This document shows positions 8,921-16,369 of a stretch of DNA of 22,737 nt, one piece after another. The notes below the pieces were generated by a model. The model was not told the origin of the DNA and made no database searches. It saw nothing but the letters and a program-made list of their open reading frames with translations. This DNA is from a virus. The translations under genes and the position numbers were made by a program. How positions within the stretch are numbered: position 1 is the first letter of the stretch; each line of letters opens with the position of its first letter. The stretch spans positions 1-22,737 of IMG/VR virus record IMGVR_UViG_3300010354_000713; one strand, given 5' to 3'.

Positions 8921-10783
8921 ATGAGCGCTGTTTTATCTGGCTTAAATATAAAAAATATTTTTGAATATTATACTGGCAACTCATATTCAAAATATGATAT
9001 TGTTGATTTTCAATTAACTACAGGTATTTCAGCTTATCCAAGTTATACTGGTTTTGGTCAATCAGGTTTGACAACTTGGTTCAACAACGATTTATTAAAT
9101 AATTTTTCTTTAGATGCTAATTTTAATGTTTCTGGATGGATTAACTTAGTCAGTGGAAGTGGATCTTTAAAACAAACAAGTAATGATGAAAATTCAAGAC
9201 CATATATTGATTTCAATGAATATTATATAGATATATATAATAAACAATCATTAAGTGGTACAGGTTTTGCATCTAACTCCAGAACTATATTTTTAACTGT
9301 TAACGCTGGTAATATTTCATATATAAATCAAACTCAAAAACTAATTAAATTTGGTTTATCTTCTGATTATGGATTTATAAAATTGAGTGGAGAAAATACA
9401 AATGGTAATGCGGTTATTTTTATTGATGATCAACAATTTAATGCGCCTTCTTATATTTATGATACGAAAAATATTTATACTATAATTCAAGATAGTTCTG
9501 CAAATGTTTTAAAATTAAGACAAAATGGTATTTATGTCGGATCAATAAATTCTTTTAGTAATTATTGGAAAAATGAACAATTAATTTTAGGCGATAATAA
9601 CGATAATAAATCTTTGAAATATTATGAATTGATTCATTTTACAGGGATTTTAAAAGATGAAGAAATTGATTGGTATGAAAAATATTTATTTGAAAAATAC
9701 TTCGATAATAAAAGTTTATATTATGCTAAACAAAATGTTCCGCAAGGTATAAATTATTCTCCGATTTCTTTTACGGGTGCTGATTATTGGACACGCAATA
9801 TAAATGATTTATTTAAAATTAGTTATGGATCTAATGCGTCGTTTTCTTCTAAATTATCTAATTTGATGATGGGTGACGGTTATCAAAGCAACATTGCAAA
9901 AAATATAAATACATTAAATTCTAATTTTTCAATTAATTATGATGGCTTAACAGATACACAAGCAAAATGTTTAATAGCTTATTTTGAAAATACTCCAGAA
10001 GCAAATAAAAAAAGTTTATATGAGGGTTTCAAAGGAGTAGAATTAGATTTATTTTCACCATATAAACCTTCTGCTGAATTATATTTTAAAAAAATTGATC
10101 ATACAACACCTTATAATAATATAAATAATGTTAAAATTGAAGCCGAGTCTTTATATGATAGCTCTTTAGATTATAAAGGTATGTTGGTTCAACTTGACGA
10201 AATTAAAATAAGAACATATACAGACACAATAAATCAATTAAAATATAATGATGTTTTTTACTATAATTCTGATTCTTTTTTAGATAGAGGATATTATTTT
10301 TACACTGGAGAAAATTTTATTACAGAAGGAAGTAACATTGCATTTCCAGTCAATATTTCTCCAGAAAATAGTCCTACTGGTGAAAATTCTTGGTTTACTA
10401 AAAGTTTTTATTTCAAAGGGGAAATAGATTATTCTTTAAATAACGAATTAAGATTACGTGTTAATGATAGTAAAAATTCAACAATTGAATATGATAAAGA
10501 TGGAATAAATTACAATTTACTAGAGTTTAATATAAATTTTAACAGAAGAACAAACTCAGAAGCAATGGCTATTTTGAAGTTTTTAGATGATAAAGCTGGT
10601 TATAAACCTTTCCAATATACTCTTCCTCAACCTTATAATAAAACTATTAATGTTTATTGTCCAGAATGGAATCATGTATATAATTTTTATAACAATAATG
10701 ATATTAGTGTAAAATTTAAAGAAATAAAAGCACCTTTAAAATTTACATCAAGTTTTAATACAGATATTTATTTTTCGATATGA
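8921..10783 (+). CDS. M: Tail-tip gpM-family protein with LamG-like module and doubled gpM domain
   Basis: A 620-residue protein, far longer than lambda gpM (about 110 residues). Residues 47-263 look like a LamG/concanavalin-type domain (GLTTWF opening, SRTIFLTV strand, YELIHFTG...YLFEKY closing motif). Residues about 287-430 resemble gpM (phage minor tail protein family): MGDGYQSNIAKNIN at 317, then NINYD-like strands, a helix with A-CLIAYF and an LFSPY segment. Residues about 500-605 repeat the plan: KDGINYN, EFNINF, EAMAILKFLDD, YKPFQYTLPQPY and VYCPEWNHVYNFYNNNDISV. gpM joins the tail tip next to gpL in lambda. It overlaps the next gene by an ATGA junction. The gpM assignment rests on recognised motifs and gene order; the LamG call is weaker. 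Confidence 0.75.
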   Translation: MSAVLSGLNIKNIFEYYTGNSYSKYDIVDFQLTTGISAYPSYTGFGQSGLTTWFNNDLLNNFSLDANFNVSGWINLVSGSGSLKQTSNDENSRPYIDFNEYYIDIYNKQSLSGTGFASNSRTIFLTVNAGNISYINQTQKLIKFGLSSDYGFIKLSGENTNGNAVIFIDDQQFNAPSYIYDTKNIYTIIQDSSANVLKLRQNGIYVGSINSFSNYWKNEQLILGDNNDNKSLKYYELIHFTGILKDEEIDWYEKYLFEKYFDNKSLYYAKQNVPQGINYSPISFTGADYWTRNINDLFKISYGSNASFSSKLSNLMMGDGYQSNIAKNINTLNSNFSINYDGLTDTQAKCLIAYFENTPEANKKSLYEGFKGVELDLFSPYKPSAELYFKKIDHTTPYNNINNVKIEAESLYDSSLDYKGMLVQLDEIKIRTYTDTINQLKYNDVFYYNSDSFLDRGYYFYTGENFITEGSNIAFPVNISPENSPTGENSWFTKSFYFKGEIDYSLNNELRLRVNDSKNSTIEYDKDGINYNLLEFNINFNRRTNSEAMAILKFLDDKAGYKPFQYTLPQPYNKTINVYCPEWNHVYNFYNNNDISVKFKEIKAPLKFTSSFNTDIYFSI

Positions 10784-12153
10784 GTGTCTACAATACAGGA
10801 ATTATATTGAATCCGGTGCCGACGGGTTTTGGGGGATATACCGGTGTTGTATTAGTTAATAATGGAAATTTCCCTGTTATATATACAGCAAAAATGTCAG
10901 ATACAACTATTACTGGATTAGGCGTTAACACAAATACTTTATATTTATCATTATATAATAACGAAGTTGATATAAATATTTCTGAATTATCGCAAACAGT
11001 AAACCCTACAGAATCTGGTATTTTTTATGTTCTTCATAAACCATATCTTTCTGCGATTACTGGTTATGAAACTGCAAATTTGTCTATAAGTACAGTATCG
11101 AGTTTAGGTGATATTGATAAAGAAATTAATATTAAAATATCAGGACATAGAGCTGTTGATAATCCTCTTCCGGGTATAATAAATAATTTTTATGTCATAA
11201 AAGATTTTTCTTCAAATAATTTATACAATTTAAATTTTTATTGGAATGTATTAAGACCAGATACATATGTTACAGGTTTCAATTTAGAAATAGCTACAAA
11301 TTCAAATTTTAGCACAATTATAGATACTGCGTTTTATAATATTCCGCCAAATATAACAAATCAATATTATCCTGTTTATGGAAACTATAATGGTTTTGGT
11401 GATAGTCAAAGATCTATTTTAATTAAAAATCTACAACTTGGTACTGATTATTATGCAAGAATAAAAGGAGTAAATGCTGAAGGTGAGTATGGAGTTATAT
11501 CATATCCTTTTGGATTAACCAGTACTATTCCATCTCTACCTAATAATGTACAGAATGGTCTTTATCCATCCCCAGGAGATAATCTAAGATTAGAACCGCA
11601 AATATTATATATAAATAGAGCAGATGATACTGAAACAGATTTTGATCTTTTCAGTTTTATAAAAGAAAAAAATAATAACTCAACAGATTTTAGAAAATAT
11701 TCTGGTGTTTATGTTAAATTTTCATCTTCTACTCCTTCTTTATGTAAATATGTTGCATCTTCAACAACAAAAGGCGCAATTAACTGTGTAATTCCTGATG
11801 GCACTGATTTCAGATTCAATGCTGATGCTAATAATAAATTTACAATGATTTTAGAATTTGAAAATGTAGCATTATTAGGTTATGGCGGAGATGGATTAAG
11901 ATTTAATCCAGACGGAAGTTATACAGATCCTCAAAGAGGTGGTCCATTTTTAAAATTAGATTATTATAAATATGGAAATTATGAATTAGAATATAGAATT
12001 TATAAAGATTTAAATAGTTATTTTTATGCTGGTGTTGCTGGAGGAAAAGGTTGGTTGATAACTGATGATACAACAAAAGCTTTAAATGAAAATAAAGTGG
12101 ATGGAGATAAAATTGAGTATCTAGCGGATTACGATTTAAGAGGAGGGCCTTGA
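10780..12153 (+). CDS. Ig/FN3 tail protein with divergent glycine-rich C-terminal domain
   Basis: A 457-residue protein with three parts. Residues about 15-126 are Ig-like strands. Residues 129-250 form a fibronectin type III domain, with the usual W in strand B (FYWNV), a LQLGTDYYARIKGVNAEGEYG strand-F region and a Pro-rich exit. Residues about 285-430 start with FDLFSFI and reach three glycine clusters: LLGYGGDG at 365, RGGPF at 386 and YAGVAGGKGW at 416. That order resembles the glycine-rich receptor-recognition domains of some phage adhesins (long-tail-fibre gp38 type), with the poly-Gly runs eroded. A tip decoration or adhesin role is inferred. The ATG overlaps the gpM stop. The final codons carry AGGAGG, the only strong Shine-Dalgarno-like element near a start. 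Confidence 0.6.
   Translation: MSVYNTGIILNPVPTGFGGYTGVVLVNNGNFPVIYTAKMSDTTITGLGVNTNTLYLSLYNNEVDINISELSQTVNPTESGIFYVLHKPYLSAITGYETANLSISTVSSLGDIDKEINIKISGHRAVDNPLPGIINNFYVIKDFSSNNLYNLNFYWNVLRPDTYVTGFNLEIATNSNFSTIIDTAFYNIPPNITNQYYPVYGNYNGFGDSQRSILIKNLQLGTDYYARIKGVNAEGEYGVISYPFGLTSTIPSLPNNVQNGLYPSPGDNLRLEPQILYINRADDTETDFDLFSFIKEKNNNSTDFRKYSGVYVKFSSSTPSLCKYVASSTTKGAINCVIPDGTDFRFNADANNKFTMILEFENVALLGYGGDGLRFNPDGSYTDPQRGGPFLKLDYYKYGNYELEYRIYKDLNSYFYAGVAGGKGWLITDDTTKALNENKVDGDKIEYLADYDLRGGP
12141..12146 (+). promoter_or_regulatory. Shine-Dalgarno-like AGGAGG
   Basis: A perfect AGGAGG lies in the last codons of the upstream gene, 14 bases before the ATG at 12161. The spacing is longer than usual (5-9), so it may be coincidental (it encodes Arg-Gly-Gly). 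It is notable because most other starts in the window have none. Confidence 0.35.
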
Positions 12154-12160
12154 TTTATAT

Positions 12161-13591
12161 ATGTGGAAACCACTAATTAATACAAACACAACACCGATAA
12201 TTGAAGACGATCAAATAATATCTTCTAAAAATATTATTCTCACGAATCCTGTATCTAATTCAATTTCCAGTGATACAGTTGGTAATAATAATCCACAAGG
12301 AAATGTAATTATTAAATCAACGTCTAGTAATGATTTAAATGAATCTGTTTCAGAAGTATCAAGCAATGCTGCTAATAGATACAAAATAACACCTATTGGT
12401 TTAACACAACCAGCTGGCGGTTTTCAAGCAACAACAAATACATTCCCTAATGTTTATTTTAATTTCAAAAAAATTGAATATGTTGATTCAGATTTAATTT
12501 TTAAATTTACATGTGATGATTTAAATTCCGCTGGAAATACTTCAACAACTTGGTCGTGTGATCCAAGAATAAAAAATTTAACTTTAACTAGTGTTACTAC
12601 AGGAGCTTTAAAATCTGTTAAAGCTTATGATAAATATTTTTATCAATTGAAAGAAGAAGCGGTATTGAAAAATGACGCTATTTCTTTATATCCAACTACT
12701 GCTCCTGCTTATACAATATTAGTTTTTGCTTTAGGAAATACAGCTTATTATCAAAATCAAGATGAAAGTGATTATAATTTATTAACAAGCACTCCAATAA
12801 TACATAAATTTGCATCGGATTGGAATTTAGATGTTTATAATATAGGTAAAAAAATAATTGATGGAACTAGAATACCAAAGACTTATTATTTATTTTCTGG
12901 ATCTACATTAAATAATTTACACTATTTAAGTGAGTCTGGAAATCGATATGTAGATGGCATAACTTTAATAAATCCAGATTCAAGTTTTTTTAATTATACT
13001 GATACTCAACCTGGCTATTGGCAAAATTTTATTAATTATCAAAGACTAGGATCAGCAAATTTAAATCCAATTAAATATTTTAATTTGAAAAATATGCCTA
13101 ATAGTGCAACTGGTTCACCTTCTAATGTATCTATTGATAATGGATCAACCATAAAAGATTATAATGTTTTTACTTTATTTTTTGTGCAAATGCATAGCTA
13201 TGTTGATTTTAATGCGAAAGATAATTTAGATGTAATTAATTTTGAAACATATATTAATGGTTTACAATCATTTAATGCTAAATTACCTACATCTAAAAAA
13301 TTAGATACTAATCAGCCTAAAAATTATTCTATTCGTTTAAGCAATTCAAGAACTGCTAATTCGACTGCTGATATGTTTTTATTTGATTATATACATGGTA
13401 ATTCTACCACTGTTGAAAAAATGAAACAAAAATCAGATCAAATAGTACAATCTTTAGTTTACAAATATAGAAATTTAATTTTAAAAAATGTTGGAGATTT
13501 TCAAATGACTAGATATAATCCAAATTTTAATGTTCAGTTTCCCGCTAACATTCCTCATCCTTATTTGAATATATATATGAAAGGCAGTTGA
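12161..13591 (+). CDS. Tail-tip protein of unknown family, probable LamG-like C-terminal half
   Basis: A 476-residue protein that I cannot place in a named family. Residues 1-80 are Asn/Ser/Thr-rich and probably extended. Residues about 100-260 are beta-rich with a few Cys (CDDLNSAGNTSTTWSCDP). From about 290 to 441 it follows the outline seen in the LamG-like modules of the gpM and gpL proteins here: a YNVFTLFFVQMHSYVDF strand near 334, then MFLFDYIHG and a helix ending LVYKYRNLI near 433-441. The gene lies between the glycine-rich/FN3 protein and gpL, so a virion tip role is likely. The start ATG is eight bases after the previous stop and about 14 after an AGGAGG. The stop is followed by a 37-base gap, the largest in the window. 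Confidence 0.6.
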   Translation: MWKPLINTNTTPIIEDDQIISSKNIILTNPVSNSISSDTVGNNNPQGNVIIKSTSSNDLNESVSEVSSNAANRYKITPIGLTQPAGGFQATTNTFPNVYFNFKKIEYVDSDLIFKFTCDDLNSAGNTSTTWSCDPRIKNLTLTSVTTGALKSVKAYDKYFYQLKEEAVLKNDAISLYPTTAPAYTILVFALGNTAYYQNQDESDYNLLTSTPIIHKFASDWNLDVYNIGKKIIDGTRIPKTYYLFSGSTLNNLHYLSESGNRYVDGITLINPDSSFFNYTDTQPGYWQNFINYQRLGSANLNPIKYFNLKNMPNSATGSPSNVSIDNGSTIKDYNVFTLFFVQMHSYVDFNAKDNLDVINFETYINGLQSFNAKLPTSKKLDTNQPKNYSIRLSNSRTANSTADMFLFDYIHGNSTTVEKMKQKSDQIVQSLVYKYRNLILKNVGDFQMTRYNPNFNVQFPANIPHPYLNIYMKGS

Positions 13592-13628
13592 TATTGAAAG
13601 ATTTAGAATACTTATTATTATTTATAGT

Positions 13629-15524
13629 ATGTCAAGTTTATTTTTATTACAGAATTCTGAGGTTTTAGACCTTTTTGAAATAAAAATAAATGATTTTGAA
13701 GGTTATTTTAGATTTCATGGATCTAAAAATTTCAATAAAGATATTGTTTTTAATGGTAATACTTACTTGTATATACCATCTGAAATTTCGAATTTAGAAT
13801 ATAATTCTGAAGGAAAACAGAATCGCCCTACTTTGTCTATCGCGAATATTAATAATTTTATAACTAATTTTATTAAGGATAGAAATGATTTATTAGGAGC
13901 GCGTTTTTATAAAAAGAAAATACTGGCAAAAGATTTAGACGCTGTGAATTTTGGTGGAGAAAATAAAAATCTGTTGGGAGTTAGAAATTCTAATAATTTT
14001 ATTTCTTCTGATTTATATACAATTCAAAAAAAGAATTTTGAAACTAAAGAGAAAGTTGAGTTTACTCTTGCTAGTATATTAGATTTAGATGGATTAACAG
14101 CACCGTCTAGAAAAGTTTATAATGATAGTTGTCACTGGCAATATCGTGGTTGTGGCTGTAATTATGGTAAAATAAATGGATATAAAGGTCCTCAAACTGA
14201 AATAGGATTTTCTCCTTTTAATTCATTGTCAGATATAAATACATACAATGGTAATAATTTAACAAGTAATCTAGTTGTTTGGTTGCGCCCTGAAGGAATA
14301 AATACTTCCGGTACAACTGTAATGAAACAATATAACTCACCAAGGTCAGAAATTTTTTCTCAAAAAACATATGAAAAAATTACAAGTTGGACTAACGAAG
14401 GAACAGCAACAAGTCCAGTTGCTCCTACCATAACTCGTTATCCGAAATTATATAAAAATAGTGGAAGATTGAATAATAAAAATGGAGCTTATTTTACTAC
14501 AGATTATTTTAATGTTGATATAGATTCAATTATAATAAATCAAAGTTATACAAATAAAGATGTTACCGTTTTTTGTGTTTTGGAAATGGTTGCAGAAAAA
14601 TATTTACCGGGTTCATTTTGGAATACATGTTCTGCTAAGGGAGGTTTAATTAGAGCTGGATTAACTACAGATACAAATAATACAGGCGGTAACAGATTTA
14701 TTCTTGGTTATTGGGAGAATCAAGAAGATGTATTCTATTCTCAAAACAAGTATTATAATAATGTTAATTCTGATCGATGTAGTTCTATTGGTGATGCCAG
14801 AATTTATGGAGCTGTTATGCCGAAAACATTAACTGAAATAACAAATTATATAAAAAATGGCGAAATATATCCAAAAGTAAGAGGTGTTGCAAATCAGCCT
14901 GGATATCTAGGTATAAATACTTATAATAATTATTCTAGTGAAATTGTTTTATATGAATTAATTGTTTATGATAAAATTTTAACAAATGATCAAGTTAAAC
15001 AAGTTAATGCATATTTAAGTAATAAATATAATATTTCTATTAGTTATGATGCTAGTTATATAAAATATAAACCCAGTTCTGAGTATTTTGTTAATTCTGA
15101 AGGTAATTTAGGAATTCCTGTTTGTGATGAGAATAATAAATTATTTTTAAAAGCAGCTTCAGCTAAATCATCTAAAACAAATTATGAATCTTATAATTTA
15201 AATACTTTAACTTGGAAAGGAATATATAATAAAGATACTCAATATAATCAAGGCGATTTTGTCAAATTGGATCCTTCGATAGATTATGATTTTAATGAAA
15301 AATCAATGTATAAAAATTATGAAGTGCCAAGTAAATTTTTCGTTTGTATATCACAGAATGGATCTAAAGGAGTAAATCCCGCTTCTAATACTAATATTTG
15401 GATCGAAGATAGATGTTCAAAAAATCTAAATGGATGTTTATTGAGATTTGATGATAGTAAAATTAATATACCTTTTGGTGGATTTCCAGGAACTGTTGGC
15501 TATGAATATAAATTGCCAAATTAA
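13629..15524 (+). CDS. L: Tail-tip gpL family protein, iron-sulfur domain split by LamG-like insertion
   Basis: A 631-residue relative of lambda gpL (232 residues). The N-terminal half is clearly gpL: NRPTLSIANINNFITNFI, LLGARFYKKK, LDAVNFGG, and EKVEFTLASILDLDGLTAPS. The cysteine region begins HWQYRGCGCNYG with Cys168, Cys175 and Cys177. The chain then departs into a LamG/concanavalin-like module at about 211-472 (NLVVWLRPEG, VTVFCVLEM, YELIVYDKIL...YLSNKYNIS). It returns to gpL with Cys499, a W...Y--GDFVKL carbohydrate-module-like stretch at about 533-545, then DRCSKNLNGCLLRF (Cys596, Cys603) and LPFGGFPG-like IPFGGFPG. In lambda, four cysteines bind a [4Fe-4S] cluster; the 168/177 and 596/603 spacings of nine and seven fit that pattern as I recall it. 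It overlaps gpK by 23 bases. Confidence 0.88.
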   Translation: MSSLFLLQNSEVLDLFEIKINDFEGYFRFHGSKNFNKDIVFNGNTYLYIPSEISNLEYNSEGKQNRPTLSIANINNFITNFIKDRNDLLGARFYKKKILAKDLDAVNFGGENKNLLGVRNSNNFISSDLYTIQKKNFETKEKVEFTLASILDLDGLTAPSRKVYNDSCHWQYRGCGCNYGKINGYKGPQTEIGFSPFNSLSDINTYNGNNLTSNLVVWLRPEGINTSGTTVMKQYNSPRSEIFSQKTYEKITSWTNEGTATSPVAPTITRYPKLYKNSGRLNNKNGAYFTTDYFNVDIDSIIINQSYTNKDVTVFCVLEMVAEKYLPGSFWNTCSAKGGLIRAGLTTDTNNTGGNRFILGYWENQEDVFYSQNKYYNNVNSDRCSSIGDARIYGAVMPKTLTEITNYIKNGEIYPKVRGVANQPGYLGINTYNNYSSEIVLYELIVYDKILTNDQVKQVNAYLSNKYNISISYDASYIKYKPSSEYFVNSEGNLGIPVCDENNKLFLKAASAKSSKTNYESYNLNTLTWKGIYNKDTQYNQGDFVKLDPSIDYDFNEKSMYKNYEVPSKFFVCISQNGSKGVNPASNTNIWIEDRCSKNLNGCLLRFDDSKINIPFGGFPGTVGYEYKLPN

Positions 15525-15843
15525 AAATGAATTATATGAATTGTTAAAATATAAATCTTGTCTTTCTGTAAGTGAGATATGCGGATTTATCATTAAAAAT
15601 AATAATGTTTTTGATACTTTCATTGAATGCAAAAATATGCATCCAGATCATAAAAATTATTTTTTGATATCTCCACACGATTATATTTTAGATCAGGATG
15701 TTATTTTATTTCATAGTCATCCTAAGCATTGCGATATAAATGGTTTTTCTGATTGGGATATTGAAAATCAATCTTGTTTTTGTTTAAAAATGTTATTATA
15801 TAGTGTAAATAAAGATAAATTTTATTATAGAGATTATGACTGA
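15502..15843 (+). CDS. K: gpK-type tail protein, JAMM/JAB peptidase domain only
   Basis: I chose the ATG at 15502 (113 residues). A longer frame from 15448 adds 18 residues that would overlap gpL much more and precede the conserved domain; the 15502 start has AGGA ten bases upstream. The protein has the full metal-site pattern of JAB/Mov34 peptidases: Glu25 in SEICGFI, HSHP at His71/His73, then Ser83 and Asp86 in GFSDWD. The fit to lambda gpK extends through YFLISPHDYIL, DVILFHSHP and the final LLYSVNKDKFYYRDY. The chain stops where the JAB domain ends; the C-terminal NlpC/P60 cell-wall peptidase half of lambda gpK is missing. It sits between gpL and gpI as in lambda and overlaps gpI by eight bases. 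Confidence 0.85.
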   Translation: MNINCQIKNELYELLKYKSCLSVSEICGFIIKNNNVFDTFIECKNMHPDHKNYFLISPHDYILDQDVILFHSHPKHCDINGFSDWDIENQSCFCLKMLLYSVNKDKFYYRDYD

Positions 15844-16366
15844 TATTACTTTACATGGTATTTTAGGAAAAAAATTTGGAAAATTTTGGAAATTAGAAGT
15901 TGAATCTATTTTTGAGATTTTTGAGGCTATAGAAGCTAATAATTGCAAAGTTAATAAATATTTTAGTGATTTTAAAAAATTTGTTACTCATTTTATTGTT
16001 TATGTTGATGGAAAACCAATGTCTTCTCATTTATTAAGAAGTAAAATTTTAAAAGAAAACAGCAAGGTCGAAATAATACCTGTTATTCAAGGTGGTTGGA
16101 TTGTTGCGCTTATTGTGGTTGGTATTCTATTAATTGTTCTTTCTATAGTATTATCAATTGTTTTGAGTCCTAAAGCCCCTTCAGATATAAAAACTAATTC
16201 GACAATATTGGGAGGAGTTAGAAACGTATTGAATAGAAATATCACGGTTCCTTTAGGATATGGTAGATTGAGAATTGGAAGCGCGGTAATTTCTAATGAT
16301 ATCATTGTTTCAAAAATTAATGATAATACATCTTACTTATTGTCGTATCAGTCGGGAAATATTTAA
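15836..16366 (+). CDS. I: gpI-family tail assembly protein (beta-grasp plus membrane segment)
   Basis: A 176-residue protein of the lambda gpI tail assembly family. Residues 1-84 fit the beta-grasp (ubiquitin-like) fold described for this family: ITLHGILGKKFG, KLEVES, a helix, FIVYVDGKPM and a KVEIIPVIQGG end. A Gly-Gly pair lies at 86-87. A hydrophobic helix covers 89-111 (WIVALIVVGILLIVLSIVL). The C-terminal part carries LGGVRNVLNRN and the family signature PLGYGRLRIGSAVIS at 139-153. In lambda, gpI is needed for tail-tip assembly and is not clearly a mature virion part. It starts inside the gpK end, which points to translational coupling with its JAMM neighbour, and stops three bases before gpJ. 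Confidence 0.85.
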   Translation: MTDITLHGILGKKFGKFWKLEVESIFEIFEAIEANNCKVNKYFSDFKKFVTHFIVYVDGKPMSSHLLRSKILKENSKVEIIPVIQGGWIVALIVVGILLIVLSIVLSIVLSPKAPSDIKTNSTILGGVRNVLNRNITVPLGYGRLRIGSAVISNDIIVSKINDNTSYLLSYQSGNI

Positions 16367-16369
16367 TAT

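Noticed and set aside
10811-10846. Direct CCGGTG repeat near the start of the FN3 gene
   Set aside because: Two six-base copies 28 bases apart (10813 and 10841) stand out in AT-rich DNA but are explained by codons for Pro-Val and Thr-Gly; nothing else supports a site.
13592-13628. Promoter or terminator in the 37-base gap before gpL
   Set aside because: The gap is the longest in the window but shows no hairpin with a T run and no convincing -35/-10 pair; A/T-rich sequence alone is not evidence here.
15448-15501. Longer start for gpK at 15448
   Set aside because: It adds 18 residues lying inside gpL coding sequence and before the conserved JAB domain; 15502 leaves a short 23-base overlap and has an AGGA ten bases upstream.
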